In this document: positions 54,199 through 62,996 of the stretch, one piece after another
Layout of the letters: each line of letters opens with the position of its first letter
Position numbering within the stretch: the stretch's first letter is position 1
Source: Streptomyces sp. ML-6
GTDB taxonomy: Bacteria > Actinomycetota > Actinomycetes > Streptomycetales > Streptomycetaceae
Assembly: GCF_030116705.1 (NCBI RefSeq)
Contig: NZ_JAOTIK010000001.1
Span: forward strand, 2,751,001 to 2,815,000
DNA: 64,000 bases
Direction: 5' to 3'
The notes under the pieces: model-generated
The model's database searches: none
The model's input: the letters and a program-made list of their open reading frames with translations, nothing else
What the model was told of the DNA's origin: nothing
Position numbers and translations under genes: made by a program

Positions 54199-55347
54199 TT
54201 AGCTAATCGTTACCTGCGATGATCTGGCGCACAGCTCCGCCAGTCCGGCCCCCGTCACCGGGGAAACGGCGCCCTCCTCCGTGACGATCGCCGTGACCAG
54301 TTCCGGCGGCGTGACGTCGAACGCGGGGTTGTATGCAGGGGTTCCCACCGGCGCCACGGGCACCCCGCCGACGCTGCCGTCCGCCCCTCGCAGCCGCGAC
54401 GATGTGAACTCCGTCACTTCATTCGCCGCCCGCTGCTCCACGACGATCGACGCGCCGTCCGGGGTGCGCAGGTCGACGGTCGTGGTCGGCGCCACCACGA
54501 TGAACGGCACGTGGTGGTACTTGGCGAGCACCGCCAGCGGGTAACTCCCCACCTTGTTCGCCACCGACCCGTCCGCGGCGATGCGGTCCGCCCCGATGAG
54601 CACGGCGTCCACCTCCCCCGCGGCGAACAGCGAACCCGCGGCATTGTCCGTGAGCAGGTCGTACGGCATGCCGTTGCGTGCCGCCTCGTACGCGGTCAGC
54701 CTGGCCCCCTGCAGCAGCGGACGCGTCTCGTCCACCCACAGCCGCCTCAGCCGGCCCTGCCGGTGCGCCCCGAGTGCCACGGCGAAGGCGGTGCCCTCGC
54801 CGCCCGAGACGAGCGCCCCCGTGTTGCAGTGCGTCAGCAGCCGGTGCCCGTCCCCGCCGGGCAGCAGTTCGTCCAGCAGGGCGAGGCCGTACCGGGCCAT
54901 GCGCCCGCTGGCCTCGGCGTCCTCCCGGTGCAGCGCCCGGGCCTCGGCCAGCACCGCCGCCGCGGCCCGCTCCCGGTCCGCGCCCTTCTCGACGGCCCGG
55001 CGGTACGCCCCGGCGGCCCGCCGCACCCCGTACCCGAGGTTCACCGCGGTGGGGCGCGCCCGCTCCAGCAGCTCCGCGGCCCGCGCGATGTCATCGCCCC
55101 GGGCGGCCGCGAGTGCGACCCCGTAGGCCCCCGCGATGCCCAGCAACGGGGCGCCGCGCACCGCCAGCGTCTGGATCGCCCGCACCAGCTCGGGCACATC
55201 GGCACAGCCCAGCTCGACCTCCTCCGCCGGCAGCCGGGTCTGGTCGAGAAGCACCAGCGCAGGTCCTTCCGGAGGCTCGGCCCAGCGGAGTACGGAGGGT
55301 GCGGGGGACTCGATGCCCACCGCCGATTGCTCGTCCTGATCAGCCAT
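54199..55347 (-). CDS. mtnA: S-methyl-5-thioribose-1-phosphate isomerase
   Basis: Methionine-salvage enzyme converting 5-methylthioribose-1-phosphate to methylthioribulose-1-phosphate. 382 residues of the eIF2B-like isomerase fold. The catalytic cysteine lies in LLTHCNTGALVSGGEGTA and the catalytic aspartate in AVLIGADRIAADGSVANKVG, both intact; AVRGAPLLGIAGAYGVALAA is the usual N-terminal signature. The start ATG gives MADQDEQSAVG. It is the first gene of the operon that continues into mtrA, an unusual metabolic leader for a signalling operon, though I recall the same order in other Streptomyces. Confidence 0.95.
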   Translation of the reverse strand: MADQDEQSAVGIESPAPSVLRWAEPPEGPALVLLDQTRLPAEEVELGCADVPELVRAIQTLAVRGAPLLGIAGAYGVALAAARGDDIARAAELLERARPTAVNLGYGVRRAAGAYRRAVEKGADRERAAAAVLAEARALHREDAEASGRMARYGLALLDELLPGGDGHRLLTHCNTGALVSGGEGTAFAVALGAHRQGRLRRLWVDETRPLLQGARLTAYEAARNGMPYDLLTDNAAGSLFAAGEVDAVLIGADRIAADGSVANKVGSYPLAVLAKYHHVPFIVVAPTTTVDLRTPDGASIVVEQRAANEVTEFTSSRLRGADGSVGGVPVAPVGTPAYNPAFDVTPPELVTAIVTEEGAVSPVTGAGLAELCARSSQVTIS

Positions 55348-55487
55348 TCGCCCAGTCTGCCCGGTGAGGCCCCTGCGGATGAAGGTACGAAGGAGATGGA
55401 GCGCCCGGTCCATGGCGGGGCGTCGCGTGGCACGATGGCTGCCAACCTGCTGCCCCGATGAGCGGTCAGGACCGTGAAGGAGCGAGA

Positions 55488-56714
55488 ATGAACGACACTC
55501 CGGGCTGGGCCTCGCCCGGATCCGCCCCCTCCGAGGGCCAGGGCGCGAACGTCCCCCGGCCTTCCGAGCCCGCCGACGGCAGCAGCCGTGGAGGCAACTG
55601 GTCCTCCACCCAGCCGCCCGCAGGGCAGTGGTCCCCACCGAGCGCTCCCGGCACAGGCCCCCACACACCTCCTCCCGCCGGCCGGGGTGCCGGAGGCCCG
55701 GGCCCCGGTCCGGGCGGCGGACCGTACGGCCCTGGCTGGGGGCAGCCGCCCGCCGCGGCCAAGCCCGGTGTCATCCCGCTCCGCCCCCTCGGCGTCGGCG
55801 AGATCCTCGACGGCGCGGTCTCCACCATGCGCGCCCACTGGCGCACGGTCCTCGGCATCACGCTCACCGTGTCGGTGATCGCCCAGATCGCGATCATCCT
55901 CGTACAACGCTTCCTGCTGCCGGACCCCGTGGAGATCGACCCGGACGCCACCGGGCCGGAGGTGCTGCGGCAGGCCGCCGACTCGGCGCAGTCGACCCTG
56001 GTCAACAGCCTGCCCTCCGTGCTGATCGGCATGATCGCCACGCTGATCACGACCTCCGTGCTGACCGTGGTGATCAGCCGCTCGGTGCTGGGACGCCCGG
56101 TGACGCTCGGCGAGGCGTGGGCCGAGGCCCGGCCCCGGCTCGCTCAGCTCCTGGGGCTGACCCTGCTGCTTGCCCTGATCAGCGCCGCCATCCTGACGGT
56201 CGGCATCCTGCCGGGGCTCCTGATCGGCTCCGCCGCCGGCGCGGGACTGGCCCTCATCGGTTTCCTGGCCTCGTCCGCCGTCACCATCTGGCTGATGGTC
56301 CGCTTCAGCCTCGCCTCCCCGGCCCTGATGCTGGAGCGGCAGTCGATCGCCGCCTCCATGCGCCGGTCCGCGAAGCTCGTCGGGGGCGCCTGGTGGCGGA
56401 CCTTCGGCGTCCTGGCCCTCACCTGGCTGCTGACGTTCGTCGTGTCCCTCATCGTCGCCATCCCCTTCGGCGTCATCGCGATGGCCGTGGACGGGGGCGG
56501 AATCGAATCCGTCCTCACGGACGGGTCCATGGACTTCGGCTGGCCCTTCCTCATTGTCTCCGGCATCGGCGAAGTGGTCATCTCGACGATCACCTATCCG
56601 CTCTCCGCCGGTGTGATGGCCCTGCTCTACATCGATCAGCGCATCCGCCGCGAGGCGCTCGACCTCGAACTCGGCCGGGCTGCGGGCCTGCCCGGATACG
56701 ACACCGGGAACTGA
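55488..56714 (+). CDS. Polytopic membrane protein (glycerophosphodiester phosphodiesterase membrane-domain-like)
   Basis: 408 residues. A Pro/Gly-rich cytoplasmic N-terminus (to about 90) is followed by 'IPLRPLGVGEILDGAVSTMRAHWRTVLGI' and six or so membrane helices. This opening and the late 'RRSAKLVGGAWWRTFGVLALTWLL' resemble the membrane domain found in GlpQ-type phosphodiesterase families, but no catalytic phosphodiesterase domain is present. The function is unknown. The ATG (MNDTPGWASPG) has GAAGGAG eight bases upstream. It is the first gene of a five-gene operon with DUF4129, DUF4350, MoxR and DUF58 proteins. Confidence 0.85.
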   Translation: MNDTPGWASPGSAPSEGQGANVPRPSEPADGSSRGGNWSSTQPPAGQWSPPSAPGTGPHTPPPAGRGAGGPGPGPGGGPYGPGWGQPPAAAKPGVIPLRPLGVGEILDGAVSTMRAHWRTVLGITLTVSVIAQIAIILVQRFLLPDPVEIDPDATGPEVLRQAADSAQSTLVNSLPSVLIGMIATLITTSVLTVVISRSVLGRPVTLGEAWAEARPRLAQLLGLTLLLALISAAILTVGILPGLLIGSAAGAGLALIGFLASSAVTIWLMVRFSLASPALMLERQSIAASMRRSAKLVGGAWWRTFGVLALTWLLTFVVSLIVAIPFGVIAMAVDGGGIESVLTDGSMDFGWPFLIVSGIGEVVISTITYPLSAGVMALLYIDQRIRREALDLELGRAAGLPGYDTGN

Positions 56715-56718
56715 TGCC

Positions 56719-57408
56719 GTGTCGGGAGCGGGGGGCATCACAGCAGTACGGTCACTGATCCGCGCGAGCGGCGACACACCCGTGGACACCCCACGGGTTC
56801 CCGCCCGGGAGGCCGCCGAGCGCGAACTGTCCAAGCCGATGTACCACGAGAACGATCCCAATCTCCTCCAGCGCGGCCTCGACCAGCTCTGGGACTGGAT
56901 CGGCGACCTCCTGGGCAAGGCATCCGGCGCCGCACCGGGCGGTCCGCTCGGCCTCGTCGTGCTCGTACTGGTCGTCATCGGGCTGCTCGTCGCGCTCTGG
57001 TGGCGGCTCGGGACCCCGCGCCCCGCCATGCGCTCCGCGGACGCCCTCTTCGACGACGCCCCCCGCAGCGCGGCCGAACACCGGAAGGCCGCCGAGACGC
57101 ACGCGGCCGCCCAGCGCTGGAACGAGGCGGTCCAGGAGCGCATGCGCGCCCTGGTCCGTTCCCTGGAGGAACGCGCCCTGCTGACCCCCCGCCCCGGACG
57201 CACCGCCGACGAGGCCGCCGCTGAGGCGGGCCGTTCACTGCCCGCGCACGCGACCCGGCTCCGTGCCGCCGCCAGGGAGTTCGACGACGTCACGTACGGT
57301 GGCCGTGCCGCCGACGAGCGGGCGTACCTGGACGTGCGGGACCTGGACCTCGCACTCGAAACCGCCAAGCCCGTCCTGACGGCCGCGACCCCGGGAGCGG
57401 CCGAATGA
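56719..57408 (+). CDS. DUF4129-family membrane protein
   Basis: 229 residues, start GTG four bases after the previous stop. The N-terminal part (about 40-60) has LLQRGLDQLWDWIGDLLG, then one membrane helix (about 75-95) and a cytoplasmic helical domain with 'HRKAAETHAAAQRWNEAVQERMRALVRSLEER', the DUF4129 signature. Proteins of this family accompany MoxR ATPases and are sometimes fused to transglutaminases. The function is unknown, but the fixed context points to one membrane complex with the genes around it. Confidence 0.87.
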   Translation: MSGAGGITAVRSLIRASGDTPVDTPRVPAREAAERELSKPMYHENDPNLLQRGLDQLWDWIGDLLGKASGAAPGGPLGLVVLVLVVIGLLVALWWRLGTPRPAMRSADALFDDAPRSAAEHRKAAETHAAAQRWNEAVQERMRALVRSLEERALLTPRPGRTADEAAAEAGRSLPAHATRLRAAAREFDDVTYGGRAADERAYLDVRDLDLALETAKPVLTAATPGAAE

Positions 57409-58601
57409 CCCGGGTCACCGCCGCTACCTCGGCGTCCCTCACTCCCCGCCAGGTCTGGGCCCGCGTCCGCGGCCTGCTGCTCGCCCTGCTTCTGCTCGTC
57501 GTCGCCGCGATCGCCCTGGCGAGCGTGCGCTCCGGCGACCAACACGGCCGCCTCGACCCCCGCTCCGCCGACCAGTACGGCAGCCGGGCCGTCGCCGAAC
57601 TCCTCGAGGACCGCGGGGTCTCCGTCCAGGTGGTCACCACCCTCCGCGAGGCCACGGCCCGGTTGGGCCCCGACACCACGCTGCTCGTCACCTCCCCCGA
57701 CCTGCTGGCCCCGGACCGGCAGGAGAGGCTCCGCGCCGCGGCCGAGGGCTCGGCCGGCCGTACCGTCTTCCTCGCGGCGGGACCTTCCTCCGTGAGCACG
57801 CTGGTGCCCGGCGTCGGCGCCGAGCCCGCCGGCCCCGTGGTCCCCCGCGACCCCGAATGCCCGCTGCCCGCCGCCCGTGCCGCGGGCGATGCCGAAACGG
57901 GGGGCTTCCGCTACACCGCGGACGGTTCCGCCACCACCTCCTGCTTCCCGAGCGACGGCCTTCCCACCCTGCTCCTGGTCGAGCGGGGCGCCGGTGACAC
58001 CGTGCTCCTCGGTTCCCCCGACCTTCTTCGCAACGACCGGCTCGCCCACCGGGGCAACGCCTCCCTGGCCCTGCAACTTCTCGGTTCCCGTCCTCATCTG
58101 GTCTGGTACCTCCCTTCACTCGCCGATGTTTCCGCCGCCGGAGACGACGGCGACGGAGCCGGTGACGGTCGCAGCTTCACCGACCTGATTCCGCAGGGCT
58201 GGCTGTGGGGCACGCTCCAGCTGGCCCTGGCCGCCGTACTCGCCGCCATCTGGCGCGGCCGCCGCCTGGGCCCCCTGGTGGCCGAGCGACTGCCCGTGGC
58301 CATCCGCGCCTCCGAATCCACCGAGGGCCGGGCCCGCCTCTACCGCAGGACGAACGCCCGTGACCGCGCCGCCGACTCGCTGCGTGCCGCGTCCCGTACC
58401 CGTATCGCCCCGCTCATCGGCGTCTCCTCCCGCGACGCCCACTCCCCCTCGGTGCTCGTCCCCGCTCTTTCCGCCCGCCTCGGCACCACCGACGACAGCC
58501 TCCAGTCGCTGCTCTTCGGCCCCGTTCCGGCCGACGACACCGCTCTCGTCCGCCTGGCAGACCAACTCGACACCCTCGAAAGAGAGGTACGCACGTCATG
58601 A
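57405..58601 (+). CDS. DUF4350-domain membrane protein
   Basis: 398 residues. A first helix (about 22-43) leads to an extracytoplasmic alpha/beta DUF4350 domain (SADQYGSRAVAELLEDRGVSVQVVTTL; LLVTSPDLLAPDRQERL) and a second helix (about 265-283), with a cytoplasmic C-terminal tail (DRAADSLRAASRTRIAPLIG). Start and stop each overlap the neighbouring genes by 4 bases (ATGA), so translation is tightly coupled to the DUF4129 and MoxR genes. The DUF4350 fold is related to GATase-like domains and may bind ligand or partner; no catalytic residues are evident. Confidence 0.88.
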   Translation: MTRVTAATSASLTPRQVWARVRGLLLALLLLVVAAIALASVRSGDQHGRLDPRSADQYGSRAVAELLEDRGVSVQVVTTLREATARLGPDTTLLVTSPDLLAPDRQERLRAAAEGSAGRTVFLAAGPSSVSTLVPGVGAEPAGPVVPRDPECPLPAARAAGDAETGGFRYTADGSATTSCFPSDGLPTLLLVERGAGDTVLLGSPDLLRNDRLAHRGNASLALQLLGSRPHLVWYLPSLADVSAAGDDGDGAGDGRSFTDLIPQGWLWGTLQLALAAVLAAIWRGRRLGPLVAERLPVAIRASESTEGRARLYRRTNARDRAADSLRAASRTRIAPLIGVSSRDAHSPSVLVPALSARLGTTDDSLQSLLFGPVPADDTALVRLADQLDTLEREVRTS

Positions 58602-59599
58602 GCGCCCCGCCCCCGGTGCCCGCCGGCACCCCCGAGACCACCGGGAACGGCGACACGGCCCGCGCAGCCCTGGAAGCACTGCGCTCCGAGATCGCCAAGG
58701 CCGTGGTCGGCCAGGACCCCGCGGTCACGGGACTCGTCGTCGCCCTGCTCTGCCGGGGTCACGTCCTGCTCGAAGGCGTACCCGGGGTGGCCAAGACCCT
58801 CCTGGTCCGGGCCCTCGCCGCCTCGCTCGAACTCGACACCAAGCGCGTCCAGTTCACCCCCGACCTGATGCCCAGCGACGTCACCGGCTCGCTGATCTAC
58901 GACGCCCGTACAGCGGAGTTCTCCTTCCAGCCCGGTCCCGTCTTCACCAACCTGCTTCTCGCCGACGAGATCAACCGCACCCCTCCCAAGACGCAGTCCT
59001 CCCTCTTGGAAGCCATGGAGGAGCGCCAGGTCACCGTCGACGGAACCCCTCGGCGGCTGCCCGACCCCTTCCTCGTCGCCGCCACGCAGAACCCCGTCGA
59101 GTACGAGGGCACCTACCCGCTTCCCGAAGCCCAGCTGGACCGTTTCCTGCTCAAGCTGACGGTGCCGCTCCCCTCACGGGAGGACGAGGTCGACGTCCTC
59201 ATCCGGCATTCCGGCGGCTTCGATCCGCGCGATCTCAAGTCGGCGGGCATACGCCCCGTCGCAGGTCCGGCCGACCTCGAGGCCGCCCGCGACGCGGTCG
59301 CGCGGATCAAGGTCTCTCCCGAGATCGCCGGCTATGTCGTCGATATCTGTCGTGCCACGCGTGAATCCCCCTCGCTCGCCCTCGGCGTCTCCCCCCGAGG
59401 TGCCACCGCGCTGCTGTCGACCGCCCGTGCCTGGGCCTGGCTCACCGGCCGTGACTACGTCATCCCGGACGATGTGAAGGCCCTGGCACTCCCCACGCTC
59501 CGCCACCGCATTCAACTGCGGCCCGAGGCGGAGATGGAGGGGGTCACCCCCGACTCCGTCATCACCTCGGTCCTCGCCCACGTCCCCGTACCCCGATGA
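58598..59599 (+). CDS. MoxR-family AAA+ ATPase
   Basis: 333 residues. Walker A is GVPGVAKTLL, Walker B LLLADEINRTPPKTQSSLLEAMEE, sensor 1 VAATQNPVEYEGTYPLPEAQLDRF, and an arginine-rich lid follows. MoxR ATPases act as chaperones that mature or activate partner proteins, often those with von Willebrand A domains such as the DUF58 protein next door. The start overlaps the DUF4350 stop (ATGA). The gene is central to the operon. Confidence 0.95.
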   Translation: MSAPPPVPAGTPETTGNGDTARAALEALRSEIAKAVVGQDPAVTGLVVALLCRGHVLLEGVPGVAKTLLVRALAASLELDTKRVQFTPDLMPSDVTGSLIYDARTAEFSFQPGPVFTNLLLADEINRTPPKTQSSLLEAMEERQVTVDGTPRRLPDPFLVAATQNPVEYEGTYPLPEAQLDRFLLKLTVPLPSREDEVDVLIRHSGGFDPRDLKSAGIRPVAGPADLEAARDAVARIKVSPEIAGYVVDICRATRESPSLALGVSPRGATALLSTARAWAWLTGRDYVIPDDVKALALPTLRHRIQLRPEAEMEGVTPDSVITSVLAHVPVPR

Positions 59600-59603
59600 G
59601 GCG

Positions 59604-60920
59604 GTGACCGTGGCGCTCACCGGACGTACCGCCCTGCTGGCCGCCCTGGGGTCACTCCCCGTAGGCATCCTGGCCCCGAGCTGGACCGGCCTGCTCGCGG
59701 TCAACGCACCGCTCTCTCTCGCAATTCTGTGCGACTACGTCCTGGCTGCACCAGTGCGAACGCTCCAGTTCACCCGAACCGGTGATACGAACGTTCGACT
59801 CGGCGAGACCGCCGAGGTGCAACTCACCGTGACCAACCCTTCCCGCCGCCGGCTGCGGGCACACCTCCGTGACGCCTGGCCCCCCAGCAGCTGGCCCGCG
59901 GGGACGGAACAGGCCGCCTCCCGCCACAGGCTGACTGTCCCGGCGGGGGAACGCCGTCGGCTGACCACGTTCCTGAAGCCCACTCGGCGTGGCGATCGCC
60001 ACGCCGAGCGCGTCACCGTCCGCTCGTTCGGCCCGCTGGGGCTCGCCGCCCGCCAGGGATATCACCACGTCCCCTGGACGGTGCGGGTGCTGCCTCCGTT
60101 CACGAGCAGGAAGCACCTGCCGTCCCGGCTCTCCCGGCTCCGTGAACTCGACGGCCGCACCAGCGTGCTCACCCGCGGCGAGGGAACGGAGTTCGACAGC
60201 CTGCGCGCGTACGTGCCCGGCGACGACACCCGTTCCATCGACTGGCGGGCCACAGCGCGTCAGTCCGCCGTGGCGGTGCGCACATGGCGCCCCGAGCGGG
60301 ACCGCCACATCCTCATCGTCCTGGACACCGGTCGCACCTCGGCGGGACGGGTCGGTGACGTGCCCCGTCTCGACGCGTCCCTGGACGCGGCCCTGCTGCT
60401 CACGGCGCTCGCCACCCGTGCGGGCGACCGCGTGGACCTGCTCGCCTACGACCGCCGGGTCCGTGCACAGGTCCAGGGCCGGTCGGCGGGCGAGATCCTG
60501 TCGGCCATGGTGAACGCCCTGGCCCCCGTCGAACCGGCCCTCGTGGAAACCGATGCCCGGGGCCTCAGCGCCGCTGTCCTCGCCGGTGCGCCTCGCCGTT
60601 CCCTGGTCGTGCTGCTGACCGGTCTGGACACCGCCCCCGTGGAAGAGGGGCTGCTTCCCGTACTGCGCCGCCTGACCCAGCGCCACACGGTGCTGGTGGC
60701 TTCCGTGGCGGATCCCCATGTCGAGCGGATGGCTAAGGCCAGGGGCACGGTGGAGGCGGTCTACGAAGCTGCCGCGGGCGCCCAGGACAGGGCGGGGCGG
60801 CTGCGTATCGCGGAGCGGTTGCAGCGCCACGGCGCCGTGGTGGTGGACGCCACTCCGGACAACCTCGCCCCGGCCCTCGCCGACGCCTATCTCGCTCTCA
60901 AGGGGGCCGGACGACTCTGA
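59604..60920 (+). CDS. DUF58-domain protein (vWA-like)
   Basis: 438 residues. Two membrane helices near the N-terminus (about 10-50) are followed by a beta-rich domain (GETAEVQLTVTNPSRRRLRAHL), the DUF58 signature 'DSLRAYVPGDDTRSIDWRATAR', and a vWA-like fold with a MIDAS-type 'ILIVLDTGRTSAG' (DxGxT in place of DxSxS). Usual partner of MoxR ATPases. The start is GTG (ACC GTG follows), four bases after the MoxR stop. It is the last gene of the operon and converges on the sigma factor gene. Confidence 0.92.
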   Translation: MTVALTGRTALLAALGSLPVGILAPSWTGLLAVNAPLSLAILCDYVLAAPVRTLQFTRTGDTNVRLGETAEVQLTVTNPSRRRLRAHLRDAWPPSSWPAGTEQAASRHRLTVPAGERRRLTTFLKPTRRGDRHAERVTVRSFGPLGLAARQGYHHVPWTVRVLPPFTSRKHLPSRLSRLRELDGRTSVLTRGEGTEFDSLRAYVPGDDTRSIDWRATARQSAVAVRTWRPERDRHILIVLDTGRTSAGRVGDVPRLDASLDAALLLTALATRAGDRVDLLAYDRRVRAQVQGRSAGEILSAMVNALAPVEPALVETDARGLSAAVLAGAPRRSLVVLLTGLDTAPVEEGLLPVLRRLTQRHTVLVASVADPHVERMAKARGTVEAVYEAAAGAQDRAGRLRIAERLQRHGAVVVDATPDNLAPALADAYLALKGAGRL

Positions 60921-60965
60921 GCCCGCGCCCGCCATGCGGCTGCGGGAGGAGTCGGGCTCGTCCCG

Positions 60966-62123
60966 TCAGCGCCGCTGGTGGGTGTTGAGCCGGGCGGCCC
61001 GGCGGGTCAGGTGGTCGCGTTCGGCGAGGTTGGGGGCTTTCCGGGCAGCCTCGGCGTACAGCCGTGCCGCCGTCGCCAAATCGCCGTCGCGCTCGTGTAG
61101 GTACGCCGCCACCGCGGTGTGACGGGGCAACGAGTCGTCCAGCACCGTGAGAGCCGCCAGTCCCGCGCGCGGTCCGTCGGCCTCTCCGACGGCCACCGCA
61201 CGGTTGAGCCGGACGATCGGATTGTCGGTCAGGCGTACGAGTTCGTCGTACCACTCGACGATCTGTACCCAGTCGGTCTCCTCGGCCCTGGGCGCGTCGG
61301 CGTGGAGTGCCGCGATGGCGGCCTGGGCCTGGAACTCGCCCAGCCGGTCACGGGCGAGGGCCGCCTGCAGGATTCCGACGCCCTCGGCGATCAGTCCGGT
61401 GTCCCATCGGCTGCGGTCCTGCTCGGCAAGTGGCACCAGGCTGCCGTCGGACGCGGTCCGGGCGGCACGTCTGGCGTGGTGGAGCAGCATGAGGGCGAGC
61501 AGCCCCGCCACCTCGGGGTGATCGATCGAGGCCGCGAGCTGCCTGGTGAGCCGGATGGCCTCGGCGGCGAGGTCGACGTCGCCGGAGTAGCCCTCGTTGA
61601 AGACCAGGTAGAGGACGCGCAGCACGGTGGCGACGTCGCCGGGCCGGTCGAACCGTACGCCGGAGACGGTGCGTTTGGCCCGGCTGATGCGCTGCGCCAT
61701 GGTCGCCTCGGGCACCAGGTACGCCTGGGCGATCTGGCGGGTGGTCAGTCCGCCGACGGCGCGCAGGGTGAGAGCGACCGCGGAGGACGGCGTCAGCGAC
61801 GGGTGGGCGCACAGGAAGTAGAGCTGGAGCGTGTCGTCCGCGGCGGGGGCAGGGCCGGGCGCCGGCTCCTCGTCAACCAGGTCCTCACGCCGGCGGCGGG
61901 CCGCGTCCGCCCGGCTCGCGTCGAGGAACCGACGCCAGGCCACGGTGATCAGCCAGCCCTTCGGATCCCGCGGCGGGTCGGTCGGCCAGACCCGGACCGC
62001 TTCGACCAGCGCGTCCTGTACGGCGTCCTCGGCCGCCGCGAAGTCTGCTCCGCGGCGGACGAGGATTCCGAGCACGTTCGGTGTGAGGCTCCGGAGCAGG
62101 ACCTCGTTCATCGAGGTGGTCAC
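60966..62123 (-). CDS. ECF42-type RNA polymerase sigma factor with C-terminal extension
   Basis: 385 residues. Sigma-2 (ADFAAAEDAVQDALVEAVRVWP, PKGWLITVAWRRFLD) and sigma-4 (LTLRAVGGLTTRQIAQAYLVPEATMAQRISRAKRTV) are followed by a roughly 200-residue helical extension with TPR-like pairs (YSGDVDLAAEAIRLTRQLA; DWVQIVEWYDELVRLTDNPIVRLNRAVAVGEADG). This layout, plus the YCII/DGPF gene immediately upstream, defines the ECF42 group described in Streptomyces. No anti-sigma factor gene is present; the extension is thought to control activity. The start is taken as GTG overlapping the upstream stop (GTGA); ATG 12 bases later is an alternative. Confidence 0.9.
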   Translation of the reverse strand: MTTSMNEVLLRSLTPNVLGILVRRGADFAAAEDAVQDALVEAVRVWPTDPPRDPKGWLITVAWRRFLDASRADAARRRREDLVDEEPAPGPAPAADDTLQLYFLCAHPSLTPSSAVALTLRAVGGLTTRQIAQAYLVPEATMAQRISRAKRTVSGVRFDRPGDVATVLRVLYLVFNEGYSGDVDLAAEAIRLTRQLAASIDHPEVAGLLALMLLHHARRAARTASDGSLVPLAEQDRSRWDTGLIAEGVGILQAALARDRLGEFQAQAAIAALHADAPRAEETDWVQIVEWYDELVRLTDNPIVRLNRAVAVGEADGPRAGLAALTVLDDSLPRHTAVAAYLHERDGDLATAARLYAEAARKAPNLAERDHLTRRAARLNTHQRR

Positions 62124-62527
62124 TCCGCGATGGTGGGCGGCGCGGCCAGGAACGGACGCACCTCGAGCCACTCGTGGATCGGCTTTCCGCCGGCCCCGGG
62201 AGCGGCCGAGAGTTCCCCGGCCAGCTCGACGGCGCGCTCGTAACTGTCGACGTCGATCACCATCCAGCCGGCGATGAGGTCCTTGGTCTCGGCGAACGGG
62301 CCGTCGGTGACCGGGGGCCGTCCCTCCCCGTCGTAGCGGACCCATGTCCCCTCGGGGGCGAGCGCCTGCCCGTCGACGAACTCTCCGGTCCCTTCCAACC
62401 GGGCCGCGAAGTCATGCATGTACTGCATGTGGGCCGAGATCTCCTCCGGCGTCCACTGGTCCATGCATACGTCGTTGACCGGGGTCGGGGCGCCTCGGTA
62501 GTGCTTGAGCAGCAGGTACTTGGCCAT
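62120..62527 (-). CDS. YCII/DGPF-domain protein
   Basis: 135 residues starting MAKYLLLKHYRG, with the diagnostic TDGPFAETKDLIAGWMVIDVDSYERAVELA. The fold is a small ferredoxin-like barrel; such proteins are regularly encoded beside ECF41/ECF42-type sigma factors and are thought to be part of their regulon or sensing system. GAGGAGAG lies five bases before the ATG. Stop and sigma factor start overlap by 4 bases. A strong ECF42-like promoter lies about 70 bases upstream. Confidence 0.92.
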   Translation of the reverse strand: MAKYLLLKHYRGAPTPVNDVCMDQWTPEEISAHMQYMHDFAARLEGTGEFVDGQALAPEGTWVRYDGEGRPPVTDGPFAETKDLIAGWMVIDVDSYERAVELAGELSAAPGAGGKPIHEWLEVRPFLAAPPTIAE

Positions 62528-62597
62528 CGTGTCTCTCCTCGGTACTGATGTCGGTACTGATGCGGCTGCAACCCATCTTGGTCACGTTCACCACGGG

Positions 62598-62624
62598 GAC
62601 GGAGCCGACCACGGGTTCTCGACA
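62598..62624 (-). promoter_or_regulatory. Predicted ECF42 promoter upstream of the YCII-sigma operon
   Basis: Minus strand: TGTCGA (62619-62624), exactly 17 bases, then CGTC (62598-62601). I recall the published ECF42 target as TGTCGA at -35 with CG(A/T)C at -10, so both boxes match. Autoregulation by the sigma factor encoded downstream is implied. Confidence 0.65.
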
Positions 62625-62710
62625 TCACTGCTCAAAATTTTTTGGCTCTGGTGTCACCGGCCGGGGAGCGCAGAGGAGGGGTGACCGGCCACGGCCTGAC
62701 CGACCGGCCT

Positions 62711-62738
62711 GAAAAACAAAAAACCGCCGAAAGGCGGT
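62711..62738 (-). terminator. Second rho-independent terminator of the rRNA operon
   Basis: A 6-bp stem (ACCGCC with GGCGGT) is followed on the minus strand by a T-rich run of 13 bases (GTTTTTC at its end). Backs up the terminator nearer 5S. Confidence 0.85.
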
Positions 62739-62756
62739 AACGGATGAGCAACGCAG

Positions 62757-62786
62757 AAAAGCCCCGTGCCTGGCGGCACGGGGCTT
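62757..62786 (-). terminator. First rho-independent terminator of the rRNA operon
   Basis: A 12-13-bp stem (AAGCCCCGTGCC with GGCACGGGGCTT) just past 5S, ending in TTTTC on the minus strand. Confidence 0.9.
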
Positions 62787-62801
62787 TCCCGGAAAAACTG
62801 T

Positions 62802-62918
62802 TCGGCGGCGTCCTACTCTCCCACAGGGTCCCCCCTGCAGTACCATCGGCGCTGAAAGGCTTAGCTTCCGGGTTCGGAATGTAACCGGGCGTTTCCCTAA
62901 CGCAATGACCACCGAAAC
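62802..62918 (-). rRNA. rrf: 5S ribosomal RNA
   Basis: The minus strand starts GTTTCGGTGGTC and ends GGACGCCGCCGAA; internal landmarks CCGAACCCGGAAGCTAAGCC and GGGAGAGTAGG are those of actinobacterial 5S rRNA. The 5' and 3' ends pair (TTCGGTGG with CCGCCGAA). About 117 nt; the ends are accurate to a base or two. Confidence 0.95.
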
Positions 62919-62996
62919 ACTATGGAATTACTGAACCACCGGCAACAACACAGCCGTTCGTTATTCCAGAACAACACAGTGGACGCGAGCAACTGA

